The notes under the pieces: generated by a model
Databases searched by the model: none
What the model was told of the DNA's origin: nothing
The model's input: only the letters and a program-made list of their open reading frames with translations
Part shown: positions 1 through 6,029 of the stretch, one piece after another
Numbering within the stretch: position 1 is the first letter of the stretch
Layout: each line of letters begins with the position of its first letter
Source of the DNA: Phytohabitans sp036906915
Lineage (GTDB): Bacteria > Actinomycetota > Actinomycetes > Mycobacteriales > Micromonosporaceae
Direction: 5' to 3'
NCBI RefSeq assembly: GCF_036906915.1
Contig: NZ_JBAKHX010000142.1
Span: 1-10,778 of the forward strand
Length of the DNA stretch: 10,778 bases
Translations under genes and position numbers: made by a program

Positions 1-31
1 CCTCCCCATCACCACCACCCGAAACCCGCAC

Positions 32-49
32 CCCCGAAACGGGGTTATT
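32..49 (+). terminator. Small hairpin followed by T-rich bases, possible terminator of a gene left of the window
   Basis: The arms CCCCG (32-36) and CGGGG (40-44) are separated by AAA and followed directly by TTATT. The T-rich side lies on the plus strand, so it would end a rightward transcript from beyond the left edge. The stem is only 5 bp and the motif CCCGAAAC occurs twice here (18-25 and 33-40), so chance is a real possibility. Confidence 0.2.
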
Positions 50-115
50 CAGGAGCCTCCTAGCCGGGCTCACCATCGAATCCCCGGCATGATGTCGCCC
101 CTTGCCGGTCGCCGG

Positions 116-143
116 CCCGCCTGATCGTGGCCCGTGCGGCGGG
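116..143 (-). terminator. Weak hairpin downstream of the GH42 gene
   Basis: CCCGCC (116-121) pairs with GGCGGG (138-143) across a 16-nt loop. It begins 13 nt after the GH42 stop codon on the minus strand. A second 5-bp hairpin (GCCGG/CCGGC, 104-116) overlaps it. Neither has a T-tract. GC-rich DNA makes such short stems common, so this is only a possible transcript end. Confidence 0.2.
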
Positions 144-155
144 AACCCCCGATCT

Positions 156-2147
156 TCAGGACGCAGCACGCAGCACGCGGACGTCACCGGCCGGCAGCGG
201 TAGAACGCCGTGGCACGGCGCGCCGGTGAGCAACTCCTTGCCGGAGGCGGTCAGCTCCGCGTCGCGCTCGGTGTGATTGATCGCGATCAGGTAGCTGGCG
301 GAGTCGCTGGCGCGGCGAACCAGCTCCACACCGTCCGGCACCCCGTCGCGGGGGACGAGGCCGGCGTCGGCCAGCACCGCGTCGAGGTCGCTGCCGCCCA
401 GGCGGGTGGAGATGTACCAGGCGGTGCCGCGGCCCAGGCGGTGGCGGGTGACGGCGGGTTCGCCGGCGGCAGGGCCGTCCAGGTACCGCCGCACCGGCTC
501 GGCCCCGGCGAGGACCACCCGCTCGGTCCAGACGTCCGCGGTCAGGTCGCCGTCGAGCCGCACGCAGGAACCGGCCCGCAGCGGCAGGAACTCCTCCACG
601 GACAGGCCGAGCAGTTCGCGCAGCGCGCCGGGATGACCGCCCGGGTGTACCGTCTCGGTCTCGTCCACGATGCCGGAGAAGTAGGAGACCACCACCGTGC
701 CGCCGTCGCGCACATAGCCGGCCAGGTTGGCCGCCGCCTGGGCGGACATCAGATACAGGCTCGGCACGAGCACCATCGGGTACGCGGACAGGTCACTGTC
801 GGGGCGTACGAAGTCGACGGTGCGATGCGCCCGCCAGGCTCGTTCGTAGTAGGCGGACAGCCGTTCCAGGTAGCCGAGGTCGACGGACGGCCGCCACTCC
901 AGTTCGAGGGCCCACCACGACTCCCAGTCCCAGACGATGCCGAGATCCGGTACCACCCGGGTGCCGACCAACTCGTCCAGATTGGACAGATCGGCGCCGA
1001 GCCGCACCACGTCGCGCCAGATCTGGGTACCGGTGCCGCCGTGCGGCAGCATCGCCGAGTGGAACTTCTCGGAGCCGAATCGGGATGCGCGCCATTGGAA
1101 GAACAGCGCGGAGTCGGCGCCGCGGGCGATGTGGGCGAGGCTGTTGCGGCGCATCTCGCCAGGGGTCTTGGCGATGTTGCGCGGCTGCCAGTTGACCGCG
1201 CTCGTGGAGTGCTCCATGAGCAGCCAGGGCCGGCCTCCCGCGACCGACCGGGTGAGGTCGGCGGCCATGGCCAGTTCGATGTGGTTGTCGGCGAGTTCGG
1301 CCTGCAGGTAGTGGTCGTTGGAGACGACGTCCACTTCGGCCGCCCACCGCCAGTAGTCCATCCATTTGCAGTTGGGCACCATGAAGTTGGTCGTGACCGG
1401 TACGCCGGGTGCTAGCTGATGCAGCGCGTCGCGCTCGGCCCGGAAGCAGGCTAAATACTCCTCCGAGGTGAAGCGGACGTAGTCGAGCTGCTGGGCCGGG
1501 TTGACGCCGGGCGGCGCGAGGCGGGGTGGGTGGATCTCCTCCCAGTCGCCGTACCGCTGGCCCCAGAACGTGGTGCCCCACGCCTCGTTGAGCGTGTCCA
1601 GGGTGCCGTACCGCTGGCGCAGCCACTCCCGGAACGCCGCCGCTGACGCCTCGCAGTAGCAGGGTGTGCTGGCCCAGCCGTACTCGTTGTGCACGTGCCA
1701 CAGCGCGACGGCGGGGTGGTCGCCGTACCGGCGTGCCAGCTGGGTGGCGATACCGGTGGCGGCCTCCCGATACGCGCGTGAGCTGGGGCAGAACGCGTGC
1801 CGTGCGCCGCCGCCGAGCACGTGCCCTTCCCTGGTGACCTGGCGGGCGTCGGGGTGCCGCCGGAAGAACCACGCGGGTGGGGCGGCTGTCGGGGTGGCCA
1901 GGTCGACCGCGATGCCGGCGTCGTGCAGCAGCCCGACGACCCGGTCCAGCCAACCGAAGTCGAACTCGCCCGGTGCGGGCTCCATCAGCGCCCACGCGAA
2001 GATGCCGACGCTGACCAGGTTGACGCCTGCCTCGCGCATGAGCCGCACGTCTTCGTGCCAGACGGGCTCGGGCCACTGCTCGGGGGTGTAGTCCCCGCCG
2101 TACCCGATCTTGCCGAGGCGGGGTAGCGCGCGGGTGGCGTCGTTCAT
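156..2147 (-). CDS. Beta-galactosidase, glycoside hydrolase family 42
   Basis: This 663-aa protein has no signal peptide, so it should hydrolyse terminal beta-galactosides in the cytoplasm. The N-terminal TIM barrel (about residues 15-385) begins with GYGGDYTPEQWP. The likely acid/base is E155 in WHVHNEYG and the likely nucleophile is E312 in LLMEHSTSAVNW. A trimerisation domain (about 400-590) and a small C-terminal beta domain (about 600-663) follow, which is full length for the family. Three of the four usual zinc-site cysteines are visible (C120, C163, C165); the fourth position is S168. The reading frame stays open upstream to 2198, but ATG at 2147 has AGGAG 7-8 nt before it and the family-like sequence starts shortly after. 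It is divergent from the sugar importer and has a LacI-type palindrome just upstream. Family assignment is very secure; the natural galactoside is inferred from context. Confidence 0.95.
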   Translation of the reverse strand: MNDATRALPRLGKIGYGGDYTPEQWPEPVWHEDVRLMREAGVNLVSVGIFAWALMEPAPGEFDFGWLDRVVGLLHDAGIAVDLATPTAAPPAWFFRRHPDARQVTREGHVLGGGARHAFCPSSRAYREAATGIATQLARRYGDHPAVALWHVHNEYGWASTPCYCEASAAAFREWLRQRYGTLDTLNEAWGTTFWGQRYGDWEEIHPPRLAPPGVNPAQQLDYVRFTSEEYLACFRAERDALHQLAPGVPVTTNFMVPNCKWMDYWRWAAEVDVVSNDHYLQAELADNHIELAMAADLTRSVAGGRPWLLMEHSTSAVNWQPRNIAKTPGEMRRNSLAHIARGADSALFFQWRASRFGSEKFHSAMLPHGGTGTQIWRDVVRLGADLSNLDELVGTRVVPDLGIVWDWESWWALELEWRPSVDLGYLERLSAYYERAWRAHRTVDFVRPDSDLSAYPMVLVPSLYLMSAQAAANLAGYVRDGGTVVVSYFSGIVDETETVHPGGHPGALRELLGLSVEEFLPLRAGSCVRLDGDLTADVWTERVVLAGAEPVRRYLDGPAAGEPAVTRHRLGRGTAWYISTRLGGSDLDAVLADAGLVPRDGVPDGVELVRRASDSASYLIAINHTERDAELTASGKELLTGAPCHGVLPLPAGDVRVLRAAS

Positions 2148-2160
2148 AGAAGCTCCTGGC

Positions 2161-2174
2161 TGTGAGCGCTCACA
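2161..2174. promoter_or_regulatory. LacI-family operator (GH42-proximal copy)
   Basis: TGTGAGCGCTCACA is a perfect 14-bp palindrome centred on CG, the classic form of LacI/GalR-family operators. Its edge lies 13 nt upstream of the GH42 ATG, immediately before the ribosome binding site. A repressor bound here would block initiation or elongation of GH42 transcription. An identical copy sits 100 bp to the right. The cognate repressor is not encoded in this window. Confidence 0.85.
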
Positions 2175-2190
2175 AAGATGTGCGCCATCA

Positions 2191-2207
2191 TGACACAACA
2201 GTTGTCA
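2191..2207. promoter_or_regulatory. Secondary dyad between the two operators
   Basis: TGACA (2191-2195) and TGTCA (2203-2207) form an inverted repeat with a 7-nt spacer. A nested ACAAC-A-GTTGT (2195-2205) sits in the same place. This is the region where the leftward GH42 promoter must lie, so it could be a second regulator site or overlap a -35 region. No clear -10 hexamer for the minus strand could be picked. Confidence 0.25.
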
Positions 2208-2231
2208 GTAACGGCACCGCCGGTCATGCTC

Positions 2232-2261
2232 TTGACACACGCGCGAGGCTAGGCGAACACT
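2232..2261 (+). promoter_or_regulatory. Promoter of the ABC importer operon
   Basis: A perfect -35 hexamer TTGACA lies at 2232-2237. The best -10 candidate is AACACT at 2256-2261 (18-bp spacer), which is weak. This candidate runs directly into the second LacI-type palindrome at 2261-2274, so a bound repressor would cover the -10/start region. The -35 assignment is fairly good; the -10 is uncertain. Confidence 0.5.
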
Positions 2262-2274
2262 GTGAGCGCTCACA
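2261..2274. promoter_or_regulatory. LacI-family operator (importer-proximal copy)
   Basis: This is an exact second copy of TGTGAGCGCTCACA, 31 nt upstream of the binding-protein ATG and just downstream of the predicted -35/-10 region. That position is typical of a repressor blocking transcription of the importer operon. The two copies are 100 bp centre to centre, about 9.5 helical turns, so they face opposite sides of the helix. That argues for independent repression of each direction rather than a short repression loop. Confidence 0.87.
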
Positions 2275-2305
2275 AGATGCCACCGGTTAACCGAGGAGAG
2301 CTCGC

Positions 2306-3658
2306 ATGCTCGATAGATATATCAGCCGCCGGCGCTTGCTGACCGGATCCGCTCTCGCCGCTGGCGGCGCTGTCGCCCTGCCGCTGCTCAGCGCCTGCGA
2401 CGCCAGCTCGAGCGACTCGTCCGGCGACGGAAAGACCGTGACGCTGACCGTCATGTACAAGTCCAATGAGTTGACCAAGGAGCACATCGCCGACTTCGAG
2501 GCGAAGACCCCGGGTGTGAAGGTCAACTTCGTTGAGTTCGACGAAACGCGGCTCAACGCCATGCTCGCCTCCAATGAGCCGCCCGACCTGGTCCGCGCGC
2601 CGGCGGTCGGCAGCTCCAGCGGAAACGCGCAGGGCCTGGCCACCGACCTCGATCCGTACCTGGACAAGAGCACCGTCCTGAAAAAGGACGACCTGCTCCC
2701 AGTGAATGACGGCTTCCGCTGGGACGGCAAGCGGAGCGGCCAAGGTCCGTACTACGGGATCGTCAAGGACTGGAGCCAGGACGCGACGCTCTGGTACAAC
2801 CGGGCGCTGTTCGAGCAGGCGAAGGTCCCGCCGCTGAGCACGACCGACCCGGTCTCGTACGACGAGCTGCTGGGGATCGCGAAGCAGCTGACCAAGAAGA
2901 GCGGCGGCAAGAGCCAGGTCTACGGCCTCGGCGTGGAGTGGGCTTGGGGGCTGTCAGCACCGATCCACATGATGATCCTCCAGCAGGGTGGCCAGGTCTA
3001 CAACACCGACCTGACCGAGACCGACATGACCACTCCGGAGGCCAGGCGCGCCATCCAGTGGTATGTCGACTTCGCGCAGGCGGGCGTCGGGCCGACCTCG
3101 CTGGACCCGGCCCCGGACGGCGCCGACCTGTCGCTGTTCTTGGCCAAGCGGATGGCGATCACCCAGGACGGTTATTGGTACGGCGGCAACTTCGTCAAGG
3201 AGTCCGAGGAGATCAAGAACAGCGTGGCGATGGCGCCCGCGCCGGTCATGGGTGACAAGCGGATCAGCCCCACGTACGTCGGTTGGGGCGCGTACATCCC
3301 GGCCAAGGCCAGGAACAAGGACGAGGCGTGGAAGCTCATGGAGTACTTCATGGCCGGGCCGCCGTCCGAGGAGCGGGCCAAGAGCGGCTGGGGCCTGCCC
3401 GCCTTGAAGTCGCAGCTGCCGTTGCTGCCGCAGGAGCTGCCGTACCAGAAGCAGGCGTACCAGACCGCACAGGCCGAGCTGCAGCACGCCGGGCCGCTGC
3501 CGGACTCGCCGTACGTCTCGGGTGGGAGCTGGATCGACGTGCTCAACAAGCACATCACACGGGCGATCAAGAAGGAGACCACCGTGGACGGTGCGTGCAG
3601 GGACATCACCAACGAGGTGAACAAGCTGCTGAAGCAGGGTAAGGATCAGATCGGCTAG
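2306..3658 (+). CDS. Sugar ABC transporter substrate-binding lipoprotein (family 1 solute-binding protein)
   Basis: This 450-aa protein captures a sugar outside the cell and delivers it to the two permeases that follow. Residues 5-31 combine a twin-arginine motif (SRRRLLTG), a hydrophobic stretch and a lipobox ending LLSAC, with C31 as the lipidated cysteine, so it is likely Tat-exported and membrane anchored. A Ser/Asp-rich linker precedes the mature fold, which starts around VTLTVMYKSNE. Length and features such as LWYNRALFEQAKV and SYDELLGIAKQL fit carbohydrate-binding proteins of the MalE/UgpB type. AGGAG sits 7 nt before the ATG. The stop codon overlaps the next start by one base (TAGTG), so translation is probably coupled. 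The ligand is not readable from sequence; the GH42 neighbour suggests a galactoside or galacto-oligosaccharide. Confidence 0.92.
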   Translation: MLDRYISRRRLLTGSALAAGGAVALPLLSACDASSSDSSGDGKTVTLTVMYKSNELTKEHIADFEAKTPGVKVNFVEFDETRLNAMLASNEPPDLVRAPAVGSSSGNAQGLATDLDPYLDKSTVLKKDDLLPVNDGFRWDGKRSGQGPYYGIVKDWSQDATLWYNRALFEQAKVPPLSTTDPVSYDELLGIAKQLTKKSGGKSQVYGLGVEWAWGLSAPIHMMILQQGGQVYNTDLTETDMTTPEARRAIQWYVDFAQAGVGPTSLDPAPDGADLSLFLAKRMAITQDGYWYGGNFVKESEEIKNSVAMAPAPVMGDKRISPTYVGWGAYIPAKARNKDEAWKLMEYFMAGPPSEERAKSGWGLPALKSQLPLLPQELPYQKQAYQTAQAELQHAGPLPDSPYVSGGSWIDVLNKHITRAIKKETTVDGACRDITNEVNKLLKQGKDQIG

Positions 3659-4614
3659 TGGCTGCCGTGGTAACGGAAAGGGCGGGACGGCGCGGTCGGC
3701 GGCGCTGGTCGCGGTACTCCAGCCGGACGTTCTACCTGTTCGTCTCGCCCTGGGTTCTGGGTTTCGTGCTGCTCACCGCAGTGCCGCTCGGCTACGCGCT
3801 GCTGGTCAGCTTCACCAACTTCAACGGCCGCAGCTCCCGCTGGCGCTGGGTTGGCGTGCGCAACTACACCGAGCTCGTCCGCGACGTGGATGCCATCGCC
3901 AGCCTGGTGCGCACGCTCGCGTTCACGGCCATCAGCGTGCCGCTCATGGTGGCCGGCGGGCTCGGCCTCGCCGTGCTGCTCAACCGCCGGCTGAAAGCAG
4001 TCGGCCTGTTCCGGACGATCTTCTTCCTTCCGTCGGTGGTCCCGGTGGTCGCCATGGCGATCATGTGGAAGCTGATCTTCAACCGCGACGCCGGCATCCT
4101 CAACGCCATCCTGGAGAAGATCAGCGTCGGGCCGATCGCGTGGCTGGTCGACCCGAACGCGTTCTACGCCCTGATCATCCTCACCCTGTGGGGCCTCGGC
4201 GGCGGGATGGTCATCATGCTGGCCGCGCTGCAGGGCGTGCCGGCTGAGCTGGAAGAAGCGGCGGTCGTCGACGGTGCCAACCGCTGGCACGTGTTTCGCC
4301 ACGTCACCGTGCCGATGATCTCGCCGGTCATCTTCTTCCAGATCGTCACCGGCATCATCGCGTCCTTCCAGATCATCATCCAGCCGCTGCTCCTGGCCGA
4401 GAGCGGCCAGGTCGGCTCTGTGGCCCAGGTGCCGCAGAGCACCCACCTGTACATGGTGCAGGTCTATCAGGTGTTCTTCGCCAACAACCGGTACGGCTAC
4501 GGCTCCGCCATGCTGTGGGTGTTCTTCCTGATCATCCTGGCCATCACGCTCGTGGTGCAGCGGTCCAGCCGGCTATGGGTGCACTACCAGGTCGACAGCG
4601 AGGCAGAACGATGA
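3658..4614 (+). CDS. Sugar ABC transporter permease, MalF type
   Basis: This 318-aa inner-membrane protein forms one half of the import channel. Hydrophobic segments lie at about residues 25-51, 84-108, 118-141, 169-191, 222-246 and 283-301, six in all. The EAA loop that docks the ATPase reads GVPAELEEAAVVDGANRW (residues 193-210), with the conserved Glu-Ala-Ala, Gly and later Pro (P219). The basic N-terminus (RRGRRRW) is typical of cytoplasmic-side anchoring. The GTG start overlaps the previous stop by one base; AAGGA lies about 12 nt upstream, slightly long, so reinitiation from the upstream gene is likely. A second GTG three codons later is an alternative. It ends in ATGA, overlapping the next gene. 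It needs the MalG-type partner and an ATPase that is not present here. Confidence 0.93.
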   Translation: MAAVVTERAGRRGRRRWSRYSSRTFYLFVSPWVLGFVLLTAVPLGYALLVSFTNFNGRSSRWRWVGVRNYTELVRDVDAIASLVRTLAFTAISVPLMVAGGLGLAVLLNRRLKAVGLFRTIFFLPSVVPVVAMAIMWKLIFNRDAGILNAILEKISVGPIAWLVDPNAFYALIILTLWGLGGGMVIMLAALQGVPAELEEAAVVDGANRWHVFRHVTVPMISPVIFFQIVTGIIASFQIIIQPLLLAESGQVGSVAQVPQSTHLYMVQVYQVFFANNRYGYGSAMLWVFFLIILAITLVVQRSSRLWVHYQVDSEAER

Positions 4615-5510
4615 CGGTTGTCCGTGACCCCGCACGTCCGGCGATCGTGCCGGCCCCACTGGTGCCGGCACGGCGACCTGTCGCCCGCCGCCGGGCCAAC
4701 GCCGCCGGCACGTACGTGCTGCTGATGGGGCTCGCCGTGCTCTTCGCCGGGCCGTTCGCCTGGCTGCTGCTCGCCGCCCTGAAGACCAAGTCCGAATGGG
4801 TCGCGATCCCGCCGAAGATCCTTCCCGAGACGCCGCGGTGGGGAAACTTCACCCACGCGGTTACCGAGATCAACTTCGCGGCATACCTGGGGAACTCACT
4901 GTTCCTGTCGTTTCTCTACGCGGTGCTGGTGACCTTCTCCAGCGCGGCGGTCGGCTTCGGCTTCGCCCGGCTGCGCGGGCGCGGCAAGCGCCCGCTGTTC
5001 GTGCTGTTGCTGTCGACCATGATGCTGCCGCAGATCCTCACCCTGATCCCGACCTACGTGATTTTCGCTCGGGTCGGGCTCGTCAACACGTACTGGCCGT
5101 GGGTGCTGTGGGGTTTGGCCGCCTCGCCGTTCCTGGTGTTCCTGTTTCGCCAGTTCTTCGCCGCCATCCCCGCCGAACTGGAGGACGCGGCGATCATCGA
5201 CGGCTGCGGCTACGGCAGGATCTTCCTGCAGATCTTCCTACCCTTGTCGCGGCCCGTGCTGCTGACCTCGTTCCTGCTGTCGTTCACCTGGATCTGGGGC
5301 GACTACATAGCCCCCGCGCTGCTGCTCGACCCCGACCACACCACGCTGTCGGTGGCGATCTCCGCTTTCTACCTCGACCCGCACGGCAACCCCGACGCGA
5401 CCGTGCAGGCCGCCGCGGCCACGCTCTACGTGGTACCGGTCCTGGTGATCTTCCTGTTCGCCCAGCGCTACTTCATTCGGGGCGTCGTCAGTTCCGGCGT
5501 GAAGGGTTGA
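4611..5510 (+). CDS. Sugar ABC transporter permease, MalG type
   Basis: This 299-aa integral membrane protein is the second half of the channel. Hydrophobic segments lie at about residues 32-56, 93-118, 128-153, 161-184, 212-238 and 268-287. The EAA loop is IPAELEDAAIIDGCGYGR (residues 186-203) with P211 after it. The ATG overlaps the preceding TGA as ATGA and has GAGG 7 nt upstream. The frame is open further upstream (from 4515), but that part lies inside the preceding gene and is not needed. It is the last gene of the operon; a strong hairpin follows about 60 nt downstream. No ATPase gene follows, as is usual for actinobacterial sugar importers that share an MsiK-type ATPase. Confidence 0.94.
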   Translation: MTVVRDPARPAIVPAPLVPARRPVARRRANAAGTYVLLMGLAVLFAGPFAWLLLAALKTKSEWVAIPPKILPETPRWGNFTHAVTEINFAAYLGNSLFLSFLYAVLVTFSSAAVGFGFARLRGRGKRPLFVLLLSTMMLPQILTLIPTYVIFARVGLVNTYWPWVLWGLAASPFLVFLFRQFFAAIPAELEDAAIIDGCGYGRIFLQIFLPLSRPVLLTSFLLSFTWIWGDYIAPALLLDPDHTTLSVAISAFYLDPHGNPDATVQAAAATLYVVPVLVIFLFAQRYFIRGVVSSGVKG

Positions 5511-5571
5511 TGGTCGTGACGCTGTAGCGGCGGCCGCGGTCAAGCGCCGCGGTGGCGGTATTTCGGCGAGT

Positions 5572-5611
5572 TGGGCGCCAGGGGCGGGCTACGGCTCGCC
5601 CCTGGCGCCCA
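5572..5611 (+). terminator. Strong hairpin with C(UACG)G tetraloop ending the importer operon
   Basis: The left arm 5572-5589 and the right arm 5594-5611 pair over 18 bp with a single G-U wobble. The outer 15 bp are perfect, including GGGCGCCAGGGGCG against its complement. The loop is TACG closed by C-G, an UNCG-type tetraloop, which is exceptionally stable in RNA. The UNCG form exists only in the rightward transcript; the other strand gives CGTA. No T-tract follows, as is common for actinobacterial terminators. It lies 61 nt after the MalG-type stop. Confidence 0.7.
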
Positions 5612-6029
5612 CCGGCGTTGCACCACAGCTTGCGGATGCTGGGGAACCCGGCCGGCCATCTTTGCCCGTGGTGCCGCCGACCGGGGGTGGAGGTCGGCCA
5701 TGATCTGCGTCTCGGCGTCGCTGGTGTCCGACGGACAGCGGCGGGGGGCTTGGGGTAGAGGTAGACGCTGGCCAGCCTGCGACAAGGTAGAGAAATCCAC
5801 GGCGGAGTCGTTGGGGTGAGGCGTGGTTTGGTCGCTGTCGTGTGGAGTCCCGGTGTGCCCCGCACGCCACCACGTCCCAGTCGCCGCGCCGCCGAACCCA
5901 ACACCAGCCTGCGCTGCCGCTCGTCCCAACACCGCCCTGACCCTTTGGGTATCGATAGCGGCGGTGTCTTCCACGAACGGTTCACGCAGGCTGATGTCGG
6001 ACCCGACGGCTCATTCTGTGCCGGTCAGA
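5612..6029. other. Gene-poor spacer between two convergent units
   Basis: These 418 bases separate the rightward importer operon from the leftward hydrolase operon. Long open frames exist on both strands but none has a good ribosome binding site, codon bias like the neighbours, or family-like content throughout. On the minus strand a frame reads REPFVEDTAAIDTQRVRAVL (about 5990-5931) and then RRCPSDTSDAE (5743-5711), which looks like decayed coding sequence. CCCAACACC occurs twice (5897-5905 and 5925-5933). No strong terminator for the GH43 transcript was found; only very short stems (for example ACCC-TTT-GGGT, 5940-5950). Confidence 0.6.
5699..5743 (-). pseudogene. Possible IS5-type transposase N-terminal remnant
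   Basis: The minus-strand frame reads RRCPSDTSDAETQIM. IS5-type (DDE) transposases of actinomycetes commonly begin with a motif of the form RRYPSDTSDAEW.LIEPLLP. The match is limited to about 11 residues, then breaks down: the expected Trp is replaced and no continuation of the transposase is visible. If real, it is an old degraded insertion-sequence fragment. No terminal inverted repeats or target duplication were recognised. The resemblance is from memory of the family and could be chance. Confidence 0.3.

Noticed and set aside
51..61. AGGAG-C-CTCCT palindrome at the left edge
   Set aside because: Short perfect palindromes of this size are expected by chance; the AGGAG part does not precede a supported start.
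210..1415. Long open frame on the plus strand through the GH42 gene
   Set aside because: It is antisense to an unmistakable GH42 coding sequence, has low-complexity Gly/Val/Arg content and no family motif; GC-rich codon bias opens such frames.
793..2076. 427-residue Arg-rich open frame on the minus strand
   Set aside because: It is a frame-shifted shadow of GH42 with the typical Arg/Pro/Ala composition of a wrong frame.
3655..4446. 263-residue minus-strand frame opposite the MalF-type permease
   Set aside because: It is antisense to a clear permease; His/Asp/Glu-rich composition mirrors hydrophobic codons on the other strand.
5540..5974. Possible 144-residue hypothetical protein in the spacer (minus strand)
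   Set aside because: It has no ribosome binding site, weaker third-position bias than neighbours, and runs through the terminator hairpin. Treated as decayed sequence instead.
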